Shown: positions 1 to 11,674, counted from the stretch's first letter. The stretch is 64,000 nucleotides of DNA from Diaporthe sp. PMI_573 (GCA_021399435.1 JAJTUP010000032.1:1-64000), one strand, 5' to 3'. Made by a program: numbers and translations. Notes: generated from the sequence alone by a model not told the origin.

Positions 1-168
1 CCACTCGCTCTGTGCAATTGTCTCAGCCGCAAAACAAAAAGCGACGGATCTGCCCAACGCAACCTGGAATTGATCAGCCTGCTCAACTCAATTGACTGAC
101 TAGCCCGGAGATGCCCGGAGCCGACCGCGTCCAGTAGACTATTGAACTGCCCCTCTTGACTTTGGAGG

Positions 169-2886
169 ATGGCTTCACTGAGGCCCCCCCGCCGAGTTTC
201 CCAACACTTCGGTGACATCGAACTCACGGATTCCCACGGCGCGTTTGGGCATTTTGCCATAGACAATGCGTCGTTTAGCATTTTATCGCATCAAGGTATG
301 TGCCCTTATCCTTGATGGCTCATGAGCGCCAAAAACCGCGCTAAGGACGCGGCTTCGCAGATGTCGATGAGAAGCTGGGCCAAACCATCCGATCCTTCGA
401 CCTAGGCTATGATTACTTCCAAAGCCGGCGGTTTATTCGGAACATGGCCGATGACACTGGGCAGTGGTTCTTTGAACACAACGAGTTCCTCAACTGGAAA
501 GAGTCGGCGTCATCCGCCACGTTGCTGCTCACCGGTTCGAAGCATCAAGGAAAGTCGGTCCTGGCCAGCGAGTTCACTAAGCATCCACCAGCGGAGAGCT
601 CACTATGCTACTTCTTCTTTAACGATCGCAATGAGAAGGCAGCATCCCCGGCTGTGGCAGTGGCCACCATGCTGCATCAGTGGTTCTCCAAAAGACAAGA
701 CTTGGCAACCATACGCGCGGTATGTTACAAAGTTCATCTAAACACTCGTAGAAAATGGACACCGGTAATCTGGATCTGGGTTCTTGTTACCGGTGCTCCA
801 TCTCTCCCAACCCTACTGACTGACCCCTTGCTCTAAAGGTGCGCGCGTTCAAAAACAACGCAAACCTCAATGATAGAGTTGACCTCCTGTGGGATGTCTT
901 AGAACAAACCGCCAAAGAGCCCGAGTCTGGCGCTCTATTCTGCGTGTTTGACGCGCTAGATCGGTGTCAAAAAGACACAGATGAGAAGGCGGGGTTAGAG
1001 GCTCTCACGGAAAAGATAGCGCAATTTTACGCGACTGAAAACCACGAGGTACGTGAAGACTATTATTCTGCTTCGCTTATAATCCAATTGATTAGCAATA
1101 CAACATATCATCCGACCGAGAGCTGTTATACTAATGTGACTATGTGAGCAGATTCATTATGTCATTCGTCTCAAGTTACTGCTAACCACACGCGACCCCA
1201 ATCTTATTAATATCAAAAATTTAACCTGTAAGAAGTGCAAGTCTCTTTACAGGATAAACTTCGATGATTCCGATTGCCAGGATCGAATCAAGCGAGATAT
1301 CGATGAGGTCGTCAGCAAATCCGTTGTCAAAGCCGCGCGAAATTCTCTGCATTATCAACCTGGGGCCTCCAAGAAACTGCAATCCGGCGATGAGACACTC
1401 TGGGCCACCTTGCGGATTGACTTGAGCAAAGACAAGATCCCCGGCGAGTTGTTTGATAGTCGCAGGGATTTGGTCATGAAATGGGTCCAACATGCCGAAG
1501 GTTCGATGTTGCCGAGTAACGGCTCACCGTGTAGCTCTCCAGTGATAGCGATGGCGACATTCGAAGCCGACCGGGGAGACATGCCCGTAGAAGGCATCCC
1601 GGAACATGAAGCGGCCCTCGATAGCCCAGAGCATACTCGTCCCGCCTCTGATGCCGCAGACACCCACAGCGAAGAGGGTCTATCTGAGCCACGAGATTCC
1701 CCTGTGGAAGCGTCCGACACCAAATTCCACTCGCCTGAACCCTTGAGAGGCGCCCGCCTCCGACGCGCCTCTTTGCTTCATCTACGGGTAAACTCGACTG
1801 ACGAGATGTGAGGCCTCACCGGCATTTTCAACGCACTTGCGGCGGCTGACATGGCCTAGGACATGGATTTCGGAGCAATGGTTCCGCAGCTACCACAACG
1901 ACTTCCTCACCCGCATCTCAAGTCTCGAAAGGGTTAATCAATACGTTCTAGGCTCTGTGGACCCGGTGAAGATTGCAGTGCTGAGCACCGGCGTCGACTT
2001 ATCGCATCCCAGGTTGCGCATGCATCGACCACGACTCCGCGCGAAGAGTTTTTTGGAACCGGGGTCGCGCGTCGACGATAATATCGGCACGGGAACCTTT
2101 GCAGCTGGGCTCTTGACCATGTTGGCCCCATGGGCTAAAATTCGCATGTTGAAAGTTGCTGATGGATCTGCCATTGGCCGATCCGACTTGATTGTCAGAG
2201 CGAGTGAAGAGGTCAGTTTATTGTGTCCTCGTCCCACTTCAATTGCACAAAATTCCCTGTCTAACTGTTATGCAAAATGATAGGCTCTACGCTATGCTGA
2301 TAGAGATCTAAGAGCAGATCTCATTCTTGTCGGGTACGGGTCGCGGGAACAAGATAACGAACTTTCGGACGCCATCAAAAAAGCAGCCAACAATGGCTGC
2401 GTCATCTTCGCCGCTACTGGAAATGCCGGGGCAAACGAACGAGCGGCATATCCCGCCAGAGACCCCAATGTGATTGGAATCTACTCAACCGACGGCTACG
2501 GAAACCGTTCTTCCTTCAATGCTCAGCCGCTCGACTCCCGAGATAACTTCAGCACGCTCGGAGAGAATGTAAGGTCAATCCGTCCCCTTAAGCTCAGTGA
2601 CAACGACGACAACGTTTATTCTCAGACGGGCACCTCCATGTCAGCAACCATTGCCACTGCCATTGCGGCGGCACTTCTCCATCTGTTGAAGAACTCGGCC
2701 GGAGATGATGGAAGCGAGCGCCGCATCGGCCTGGAGGCGATGCGGAGCTTGCTGAGGTCCATCGCTGTAGAGCGAGACGGATACAAGTACCTCGTTCCTT
2801 GGAGCCTTCTGGAACGGGAGGAGGAGCGCACAGGTGCTGGATACCAGGCTGTGGGGAGGTTGCGAAATGCCTTCAAGGGAGTGTGA
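169..2886 (+). CDS. NACHT NTPase joined to a subtilisin-like (S8) domain lacking catalytic Asp and His
   Basis: Six exons by eye: 169-295, 361-719, 839-1048, 1152-1807, 1860-2211, 2284-2886, all phases agreeing, 768 residues. Residues 101-108 (GSKHQGKS) form a Walker A loop; D200 in LFCVFDALDRC is Walker B; LLLTTRDPNL follows as the sensor-like arginine motif. This is the STAND/NACHT signature of fungal NLR-like proteins. After a disordered linker (about 360-450) comes an S8 fold. The usual Asp motif reads IAVLSTGVD (S493 replaces Asp), the His motif reads GTGTFAAG (T528 replaces His), while the oxyanion Asn (AATGNAG, N615) and nucleophile Ser (GTSMS, S686) remain. Proteolysis is therefore unlikely and a binding or scaffolding role is inferred. 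No signal peptide or membrane segment is seen, so it is probably cytosolic. Known fungal NLRs mostly carry effectors N-terminally; here the S8 part is C-terminal. The alternative of two separate genes is disfavoured because intron 1808-1859 joins the frames. Confidence 0.72.
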
Positions 2887-4398
2887 TCTTCATTGCGGAC
2901 GTCGCCGGGCAGGTCTCGTTGTGAGCCCGATACAAACAGAGCTACGTGACACTATTAGATTCGACGAGGTTCATCTTTATTTTGACCCTGGAATTCATGT
3001 GTCGCTGTCGAGGATCCTGGTTTCTGATTCGCTCACTTGGCCCGTGCGGTGTACCCACCCTGTCCAATCAGACCCCTGCTCCCAAGGCCCCTTTTGTCTC
3101 TTGGGCGGAAACTCTACGTACCTGCTCCTCGACCTCGAGGTCAACTGTTCTTGATAAATACGCCATGCCCTCACCTCGATTGTCATTTCCTTTTTTTTTT
3201 CTTTTCCTTTCATTTCCTTCCAGTTCGGCTGCATCGTATTCCAGCCAATAGCGAAAATACCGCGCTCCAGCTCCGACACACAATGCGCCGTCCGCGTCAG
3301 CATTTGTCAATCTCATGGAAACGAGGTAAAGCGAGGCCCCCCTCTTCCAAAGCGTCTCCAACCATCGAATCCGACCGGCTGAATGATCAGGAACGACTTA
3401 CCGCTCGGCGTTTTGAGAAGACTCGATTCTCAACTGCCCGACTGATGTGAGGAACGACGAAAGCGAGTGTTTGCGGTACGCTTAACAAGGTTCGAAAATC
3501 GCTTGACAGCCGATGCAAGAGAGCGTGTTTCTGAACAACCGGGAAGAGAGGATTAGCGCTGAATCCATGAGACGCGGAAGGAACCTGGGTTGAGCCAGCA
3601 TCGCAACGAGGTGGCTGCCTGCATGGGGATCAGGCATGTGGTGTCAGGCTCTTCTGTGGAGGGGCAGCCGAGCAGTCATGAGATCTTCGGTATCTCTCTC
3701 CTATATCGCATGACCCCCACCCTACCTCTGCATGGGAAGAGGCTAACGAAAACGAAGCAAGTCAGAGCCAACGCGAGGGAGGCCAATCTGCCTTGACGAG
3801 TCGCCATTGTTGGCGCTAATATGCAGCTCGGACTGCCCGGCATCCATTCACCCTCCTCCTTGAACTAACCCCCTTGTCCTTATCGATGATGCGTGTGCGG
3901 TAGGCAGTCTGAGAAAAGGGGTCGCGGCCTTGTACAGTCGTACCCCTACTAATCGCGTTCTCCATCACATTTTAATTAATAGCATCACTAGCCCCCCGGA
4001 AGTAGGCGAACTCATGCATGACGGCGCGAAACCTTCGAGCGAATGTACGGGCTTATCAATACGGCAGTTCCCTCGCAGGACCAGGGGGTGAAAGGGAGAC
4101 CTGGCAAGGCGTACTGGGATACCGGAGGGCTCCAATGGGTCACAGCCTGCTCTGGTAAATGAAAGGAGCACGGACTTCAGGAGGGACTAGGTGGGCGTAT
4201 TCCGTCATGCAATGGAAAGGGATGATCTCCGTCCATTCAGCCTGTCACCCAAGCCTTATTTGTCCATACCTTCAAGCGCCTCCGTCTCAGCTATCGTGAC
4301 TGGCTAACATGCTCAGGGAAGTTAAGAAAGAGTCGCAGATGGATCAGGTGAGTGACCTGAGAGTCTAGGCGTCACAAACGGCGGTGGACGATTTCGAC
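2887..4398. other. Gene-free stretch
   Basis: No convincing coding frame, RNA gene or repeat was seen. A pyrimidine-rich run lies near 3187-3225. The stretch separates the NACHT/S8 gene from the decayed genes to its right. Confidence 0.5.
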
Positions 4399-5847
4399 TC
4401 AAGTCGTAGACAACTCACTCTTACGGTCGACCCGATCCTCTGTGTTGAGGGCGCCATGGTCACAGGATGGTAAATTACGGAACCCTTCCGCATGTTTTAA
4501 TGCCAATTCTTTCACCTCCGTGAGATGGAGTTGCAACTGCTGTTGGCCCTGGGCGTTCAGAGAGTTATGAGAAGAGTGAGGTTCTCCACCGTCTTCTGCA
4601 CGTCTCCTAGGGGACAATCCAGCCTGCGTGTTAAATCGCCACTCATTATTTCCCAAATACGCCCCGTACTGGTACTCCACGCGCTGGAAGTGGGATTTTC
4701 CGAGCACGAGCGGCGCGTAGAAGTTAAGTCTGGTCAGCCGGATCTCGCCGTAGGCGTACCGCCTGGAGACGTCCCGGTCGGCCACCCTGACCAGGTGGAA
4801 GGCGAAGTCGCAGAATTGCTCCCACGTGATCCCCGCCGGGAAGAGGCGCAAATCCGGACTCTGGGCGATATGGAAGTCATATTCGGACCGTACGAGGTGG
4901 AAGTACGTCCTGAGGTAGCCCAGCGCTGCCGTGCGGACACGCCTCGAACGTGTCCGGGTCTCCGGGTCCGAGTCCGTCCCGAGGTGGTGTCGCCAGAACG
5001 CGTGCGATGTGAGGTACCGTGGGAGCGGCTTCACGAAAATTTGATCGTGGATCCACACGAGGTGGAGCTTCGGATCCTCGGTCGCCACGATGCTCCGCCG
5101 CTTCACGGACTGTCGGTGGAGCGGAGAAATATTCGCGCTGTCCTGTTTCGACATCCACCAAAGCTTACCCGCCATCCGATCCAGGTCCGCCGAGCAGTAC
5201 TCCTTCTCGAGAAACGCCAACATTCCGAGTCGATCCCGGAGCGACACGCGCGGGTATCCGGGCACATGCGGCGGTTGGGCCCCCTCCGCCGGCAGACCAT
5301 GGTCGGTATCCAGCTCTGCGCAAAGCTGACACGCGGCCGGGAACGGCGGCTCGACTGGCGCAATCATTCCGGAAACGCGATCTGTTCGAGGAGCATTAGA
5401 AGGGTCAGGAGATGGCGTCGCTTCGCCGTTCACGTCTGCGTGCTGTCGCGAGGATGCGAACGATGGACAGCAGACCTGCAGGCTGTTAGAAAGCCGTCTT
5501 GCCTTCCGTCGAGGCCGGTCTGATCGACTCGGTTCGCTGCGCATCGATGAGGCAGAAATGAGCCAATTACCATCCGCCAACCATCTCGGGCTCACGGCCG
5601 TCTGGACAGTAGAATACCCCGCGATTGAAGGCGACCTCGTTGCATTGCCTGAGAAGCCGCATCAACATCGGCCGGGGGAACCCGGCGCCGCACGCTGGAG
5701 TCTCCGCGTCGGATGGGGTGCAGAAGGTCGCGATTTTCTACGATGCGCTGTTGGACGAGGGCCTGGGACGTCGCCTCACACAGTTCCATCTTTGATCCCC
5801 AGGTCAATCAAGAACGAAGGCCAAGAGGGATGATTGTCATCATTCAT
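4399..5847 (-). pseudogene. Frameshifted copy of a conserved fungal protein of unknown function
   Basis: The minus strand shows fragments of one protein in changing frames. A start at 5847 gives MNDDNHPSWPSFLIDLGIKD and then TGA. A second frame continues with QALVQQRIVENRDLLHPIRR. A third gives RQCNEVAFNRGVFYCPDGRE, followed by an in-frame TAA after GGW. A 398-codon frame (5595 down to 4399) holds the core, including KLWWMSKQDS, DPKLHLVWIHDQIFVKPLPR and EIRLTRLNFYAPLVLGKSHF. The core resembles a family common in filamentous ascomycetes that databases often label loosely as subtilisin-like; I see no protease motif. In intact relatives, from memory, a hydrophobic C-terminal region follows the FQRVEYQYG segment, and here it is replaced by unrelated sequence. 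Two frameshifts, a stop and a lost C-terminus indicate a pseudogene. It begins 28 bp from the 3' end of the kinase-like relic on the same strand. Confidence 0.55.
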
Positions 5848-5874
5848 CACTTCCGTAAGAGTAAGACACGTAAG

Positions 5875-8385
5875 CTAAGGCCAAGCTCCTTTCATCTCTG
5901 GCGCGCACAGGTACTCCTGCGTTTTGGCCGGCTGTGTTTTGGCTGCCCTCACATCACCAAAACACCTTAAGACGCTTTCCACAGCGGACTGCAGCTCTCT
6001 TGCAAAATGGTCGTTTCCTTGCTTCTGCAACACCCCGCGCTTCCTCTTCCGGTCTCGGCCGTTCGGGCTGATCGACCCGAGAGGTTGGCGACTGCGGAGT
6101 TCTGCCCTCTCGAAATCCACAATCATAGGACCTCTGTCGTACAGGATATTGCGTGCTTCCGCGTCGCCGTGGAGGATGCGCAGGCGGTGCAGTCCGGTAT
6201 AGGCTGCGGTAATTGCGTCTATAGCGAGTGTCTTGTCGATTTGGTCGATGCTCTTGGACAGGGATCGCCCAGCCCAGCTAAGAAGCAGGAAGTGCTCGAA
6301 AACACCGCCATCGCAATAGTATGGCAGGTCTAGATCTGTCAGGCCGAGGCACACGGGGACGTATTTTCCCTGGATAGCGTAAAGCTGGTCGTAAACCTTG
6401 TTCTCGTGCTGCAGACGCGCCAGGTCTACCGCCTCTACGCCCTTGGCAACCAGCGTGTATCCGTAGGCCGAGAGTCGGATCTTGAAGAGCGACCCGACCG
6501 AGCCAGACAGGTACAGCGGCGTGGAATCGGCCTCCGGGCCGCGGTCTTCGGCCAGCTGAGCGCGAAGGAGACGCAGAAACGCAACGCGGTCAAGGTGCCT
6601 TGGTCCGTGTCTACCAGCGTTTGGGCAGGTCCTGTCCATCGGTCTGCCGTATGCCAACCCAAGGAGGCATTGATGGGTGCAGTACGGCCGGTCCTGTATG
6701 CTCCCCTGCGTCGCCTTCCCCTGCGTCGCCTTCCCCTGCGTCGCCTTCCCCTGCGTCGCCTTCCCCTGCGTCGCCTTCCCCTGCGTCGCCTTCCCCTGCG
6801 TCGCCTTCCCCTGCGTCGCCTTCCCCTGCGTCGCCTTCCCCTGCGTCGCCTTCCCCTGCGTCGCCTTCCCCTGCGTCGCCTTCCCCTGCGTCGCCTTCCC
6901 CTGCGTCGCCTTGCCCTGCTGCCGCCCTCCTCTGCCACGCTGTCCCTGTCTCCTGCCGGGGCGAGCCGACCGATCTAGCGTCGGGGAAGGAGGAGCAGCG
7001 TCTTTCTCGTCTTCGTCGTCTTCATCCTCTCGGGGACCGAGTTTCGTGTCCGGCTTGCAGCGCGAACGGGTCCGAATCGGCGAGCGTGTAAAGCCGCGCC
7101 AGCGCTGGGGCTTGTAAGGGGAAGCACGACGTTCCTTGCCCTTGCGGACGGTTTCGGGGATCTTGCTTAGCACATCGTCGTACTCTACCGCCCAGGTGTC
7201 GAGGTCGGCGGCTGCGTCGTGCCAAGACTGGGGCGGCGGTCTCGCGCGAAGTGCCTGGAGGATAAAGGCGAAGACTTGTGCGACGGCGGTGCGGTGGAGC
7301 CTGTTCTCGTCGTCGTCGAGGACGTCCAGATTCGGCACGCACACGTAATAGTAGACCGTGGCGGGATCGTCGGGGATGTAGAGAAAGACGAAAGCCTCCC
7401 CCGTACAGACGTACCCGTACTGGATGCCCTTGCCGATCATGTAGGAGAAGAGCTGGGTGACGACGGCGGCGGCGAGCGCCTTCGACGCGAAAGCGAAGCC
7501 GTCACGGTCCTTATTGATCACATCTCGCTCGGGCTGGATCTCGGACGCCAGGCCCGTAACTACCTCGTCCTGGCTCAGCTTGTGCGGCGCCTTGTACTCG
7601 ATTGCCGTCGCCGGGATGTTTGCGCCGTCCGAGGTTCTGTATATGCAGAATTGGTCCGCTCGATTGCCCTTCCCTTTCCCTTTCGCGGTGCGGCGAGCCT
7701 TGCGGGCCGCTGCGTCTCCGGCACTGTCTCCGATGAGGGACATGCTCTCGAGAGGTTCGGAGAGATTGCCATCGAGGGGGCCGAGGTTTGTGTGGCTCTC
7801 AAACGTCACGGTCCCGCGCAGGCCAAGGCTGTCTCGCAGTAGCGGGTTTTCATATACTGTGTCCACGAGCTTCTGCACTGCATTCTCGACGGTGTCGCGC
7901 TCAAAGTACCGGAGCCCATGCTCGCTGCTGATGGGCCGGATCAGAGACCGCACGTAGTCCAACTGGTGCTGGGATGGAAATGCCTGCTGGAAGGCAAAGG
8001 ACGGCTCGGCAAGTTGGGCCCATATTCCCTCCTGCCTTGCTGGAAAGTCGTCCCACGGGAGAATTTGTCGGGGGCAAATTCGGCCGACAGGGTTAATCGT
8101 GTCGCCTTGCGTAGTCAAAGAACGGTCGGTAACTACCTCAATGGCAAGACCGAGAAAGTAACAAGCCTCAAGATAGGGCTCGAGTGTCTATAGGCGTGAT
8201 GTTTTCGCGACCTCTTCTGCTTCTTCGCGTCTACGTTGCTCCTCTTCGCGTCGGCATTGCTCTTCGCATCGGCATTGCTCATCCAACGCGCGACTCTCGG
8301 CTTCTTCGCGCTGGCGCTGCTACTCCGAGGCCCGGCTCTCGGCTTCTACAAGAGCCCGCTTCAATCTCGCAATCTCGCTGTCCAT
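5875..8385 (-). pseudogene. Fungal kinase-like (PK-like fold) protein with coiled-coil start, two in-frame TAGs and a KATQG repeat
   Basis: A single frame of 837 codons runs from an ATG at 8385 to the stop at 5875, broken only by TAG at 8320-8322 and 8188-8190. Both sit where Gln (CAG) would fit (ASE-stop-QRQRE and SRL-stop-TLEPY). The first 65 codons are a charged coiled coil. A middle domain contains NPVGRICPRQILPWDDFP and ends in a basic, acidic low-complexity linker with 14 copies of a 5-residue repeat. The C-terminal domain is kinase-like: YTLVAKGV (candidate ATP Lys), ILHGDAEARNILYD (catalytic loop HGD...N) and MIVDFERAEL (metal Asp, DFE instead of DFG). No in-frame ATG follows the stops until the middle domain. 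The gene is thus nonsense-inactivated or expressed only as a truncated form. Substrate unknown; a phosphotransferase role is inferred from the fold only. Confidence 0.65.
6706..6915 (+). repeat. 15-bp minisatellite, 14 copies
   Basis: Fourteen tandem copies of ctgcgtcgccttccc, thirteen identical and the last with one change (ttgcc). On the minus strand they encode repeats of Gly-Lys-Ala-Thr-Gln inside the kinase-like relic. The unit is a multiple of three, so copy-number changes keep frame. Because it lacks stops, it holds other frames open on both strands and creates false ORFs. Confidence 0.95.
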
Positions 8386-11287
8386 TACAATTATATAAAA
8401 CAACGCGTCTTGAGGTTCCGAGCAAAGACGGCAGGTGCAATTTGTTGGGTTCGGGCACTGCGGCTATAAAACGGTTGCTAGAGGGACGTGCGCCGGAATT
8501 ATTCCGGCCGGCAGCGCTAATTCCCCAGTCACTTGCTCAGTCCACCGCCGCTTTACTCAGGTGCATTTAGGCACTACTCACGCCAGTTCAGCACACGCTC
8601 AGAATTCCGTCAAAGATAGCTTAGGTACGTGGGCAGTGCCCTGCAAGTCAGCGGAGTTCCAAGGCTAAAAATGTCCACAATTCGCGAGGGCTGCGACAGG
8701 GAACAGTTTTGGGCCACCTGGGTGAAAAGAGACTCGCTTACGACTCCTCACAAATCCATAACAAATCCACCCAGCAATTCTAAGGTCTGTCCACAACCGC
8801 TTCGCATTTGCCTCCAGACCGATTCTCTAGCCTGCCTGTTTCCCTCCTTTATATTGTCGGCAACAAAGTATGGGAGCGAGCGTAGAGGCATGATTAGGGC
8901 CTTACGGTCATGCAGCGGCGGTAACCGGTTCGCGGCGTCGCGCCAGATAGACAGGACCCAGAAACATACCGTGTATTAAAGCCCCGGCCGGAGAGGCGAA
9001 CTAATTCGCTGTGGATACGCCATGAGGCTGTGACTCACAGGTTTCGGGCTCGTAGAGCGGAGCGCTCCGGGTTGGCCTGAATCTGAGTAGGTGGGCTACT
9101 CGAATGGGCAGCAAAAAAGCAAACTGATTTGCATCCCAGTCATTTCTACCGCTCCCGCATATCTTGCAACCCCTACAAACCGTGCGGCATAAAGGCGCCA
9201 CCCCAGCTAACAGAATAGAAGCTGTCTAGTAGCACAGCAGACAGTCCGGCGCGCCAAGGCAGAGAAACCAATCCAAACGGCTTTCTTTTACCAAAGCTCT
9301 ATCCCATCCAATCAACAAGAAAACGAAACATGTGCTCTCAAGACAGAAGAGAAGGGAAGGCAACAGAGTCGAGTATCTACCATATCGCATTCATCGTGGC
9401 AGAAATGTCGAGCTAACAGGTTTACATGCAGCTGCCTCCCTTCTCCGTTCATTTCCTAAAGGTCGCCGCCGACAGCCGCGCCAACGCGTCTCACAGGACC
9501 AGCAACAACCAACTCCTGCGCTCTTCCCTGCGTCCTACCACGCCCTCCGATAGTGCGACCGCTCCAAGTCATTCATTCGGTCGCAGGCCGGTCCGCGCCT
9601 GCCCGCTTGTCGCCAATGCTCAGCGGCTTGACCCGCCGCCCTGGCGTCCCGGCTCGCGTTGACACGGCAGCCAGCACAGATGCACACCGGCAAGATCCGC
9701 CTCCGGGCCCACCTCCACGCCATCAACGGGCCAACACCGACCTATGCCAATGCGGCTACGGGCCGCAGACGGTGTAGCATATCCTCCTGGCATGCCTTGA
9801 GGACGCAAGGGCTTCCGCGCTCTCCAATGTATGGGCGAAATTCGCTCGAGCTACGAAAGATCCGTGCGAGCGCCTGCACTACGACCATCACAGGCAGACG
9901 CCACCAATCCTGTAGCCTGCCGAGGACCCTGAATCGCTATAAAACTCCCTGCTCAGCACCCACGCCTACACTCTCTTTTCCCTCAAAGACTCCAAGACAA
10001 CGCGATGTCTACACTTCACAAGACAAGTGCTTGGGCCAGGCTCATTCTTTCAAAGGCAAGCGCCATGCTTCCAAGCTCTCAATCACGTTCCGAGCGGCAT
10101 TGGCGGGCCCCGTAGGGACCGGCCTCCTGTCCATCCAATGGGCCGGGATGTGGGCCACGGAGAATCTACTGGCAGAGCTCTGCTACTAGATTGGCCACGA
10201 CGGGGGCCGCGACGGGGGCCGCTGGGATCTACTGGCAGAGTTCTGCTAGTAGATGGGCCACGACGGGGGCCGGGGAGGATCTGAGGTTGAGGATCTAGAA
10301 TCCGATTTACCGACAGTGGCATAGTCCTTGGCCGATTTGGGTCTAAAGAGGTCCGGGCGTCCGGCAGCCGCCCGGCCTTGGGGCCTGAGTTTGGTAAGGT
10401 GTCGCGCCGTGCAGACTTGCTCCACTCGGCCGGATGCTGGCGGCGAGCCAGCGGGTCCAGGCCGAGGACCAGCGAATACCGCTTTCGTCTATTGGCAGAG
10501 GAAGCGCCGGCCGTGCTGGCAACCCGTATGGTGCACAGCCAACGAGAAATTTAGTGCCCCAGCTTCAGCCCTAGACGCCATCCGTTCCCTAGCTAGTTGC
10601 GCGATTTTCCAGGGATCTCGCGCTGAATCACATACCGTCGATGCGGTAAAAAGATTCGAGTCGATGAGGAGAGCTTGTCCACCTCCTCGAGGCGAACCCC
10701 CCTCCCCTCCATCAGAGAGCCCTCGAGGCGATAAGAGACGCCACGGCCTTCTTCCCAGAGCCGATGAAGGAGCAAGGACTTGAGTGGAATACTGTATTTA
10801 TCCTGTTTTGCTCGGCCGTCCAAGCCAACACGTACACCAGCGCAGGCACTAGCTCTGCGTCGCGCCCGCGTGGCTACCCGGACAGTGTAGTTATCTCCCT
10901 GCCTGCTAGGATGCCAAGGCTCTGTACGGTGGAATGTGGATCGGGACGGTACCTAGGCCGGTAGGAGGGTACCTCGGTATCCCAGAGCCGGACTATGCTG
11001 TCAAGGGAGGTCTTCGCGCTGTTGAAAGCCTTCAGGTTCTATGTTTAGGTCTAGGAATTAGTTTCCAGGTCAATAAGCGTTACGCCGGGCTGCCAGCCTG
11101 GTGCCCCCTGTTGCTCCGGATAGTACCCAGCCGGTTCGGCGGGTCAAGGTCTGCGTTCCGCCGGGCAGCCCCACAATTAGCAATCGGGTGTTGCAACGGC
11201 TACTGTCCGCCCGTGCAACTCCGATGCCCTATGGCACCGCCGGCAGTACATTCCTGCTACTGTAGTGACCTCTACGCTAGTCTGTGC
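8386..11287. other. Gene-free stretch with one small repeat
   Basis: Only short frames with no recognisable domain. GC-rich around 10.1-10.8 kb. The only clear structure is the duplicated palindromic unit at 10164-10272. Confidence 0.45.
10164..10272. repeat. Direct repeat of a 46-bp unit containing a near-palindrome
   Basis: Two 46-nt copies (10164-10209 and 10227-10272) share atctactggcagag and ccacgacgggggccg with a few differences. Each contains an inverted repeat; in copy two the arms are TCTACTGGCAGA and TCTGCTAGTAGA, with one mismatch over 12 bp. The gacgggggccg piece occurs a third time between the copies. No coding frame is associated. It could be a remnant of a mobile-element end; function unknown. 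Confidence 0.7.
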
Positions 11288-11674
11288 TTATGTTAATTGC
11301 CTTTCCTTTCGGGACGATTGCCAGTGGATCGGATTCTTGATTCGAGATCCCAAATCTCGGATCTGCAGCAAGAACTGATTGTCATTTTGGTTCCGAGATA
11401 GTAATGCCGCCTGTGCTAAAGCGCCTCCTGCCAAATGCCTCATCCTACCAAGCGCTTTCCCCACTGCCAAACGCCTCACGCTGCGAACCTCCACAGCTGC
11501 CACCTCACCCTGCCAACGCCTTGCCCTGCCAAACACCTCGCTGCTAAACGCCTCACAGCCAAACGCCTCACTACCAAACGCCTCACTACCAAACGCCTCA
11601 CTACCAAACGCCTCACTACCAAACGCCTCATTAGCAAACGGGTCGTTTATCCACTCGTCCGCATTGATAGCCAT
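11288..11674 (-). CDS. Hypothetical small protein with EAFGS repeats
   Basis: A 128-codon frame starts MAINADEWINDPFANEAFGS and continues with about five Glu-Ala-Phe-Gly-Ser repeats encoded by a 15-bp tandem repeat, then a basic segment and a C-terminus ending SRKERQLT. No domain is recognised and no membrane or signal segment is visible. The frame may be real, an exon of a degraded element, or chance extension by the repeat, which has no stops. It lies between gene relics in the accessory region. Confidence 0.25.
   Translation of the reverse strand: MAINADEWINDPFANEAFGSEAFGSEAFGSEAFGSEAFGCEAFSSEVFGRARRWQGEVAAVEVRSVRRLAVGKALGRMRHLAGGALAQAALLSRNQNDNQFLLQIRDLGSRIKNPIHWQSSRKERQLT
11541..11645 (+). 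repeat. 15-bp minisatellite, about seven copies
   Basis: Four identical copies of ctaccaaacgcctca (11571-11630) flanked by diverged ones at 11541-11570 and 11631-11645. More diverged copies may lie upstream to about 11430. On the minus strand they encode the EAFGS pentapeptide. Confidence 0.9.

Noticed and set aside
4525..5523. 332-codon plus-strand frame
   Set aside because: Antisense shadow of the conserved minus-strand core (HLVWIHDQIFVKPLPR region); no domain.
6435..7117. Open frames of 146-190 codons on both strands across the GKATQ minisatellite
   Set aside because: The 15-bp repeat has no stop in several frames; only the minus-strand kinase-like phase continues into recognisable domains on both sides.
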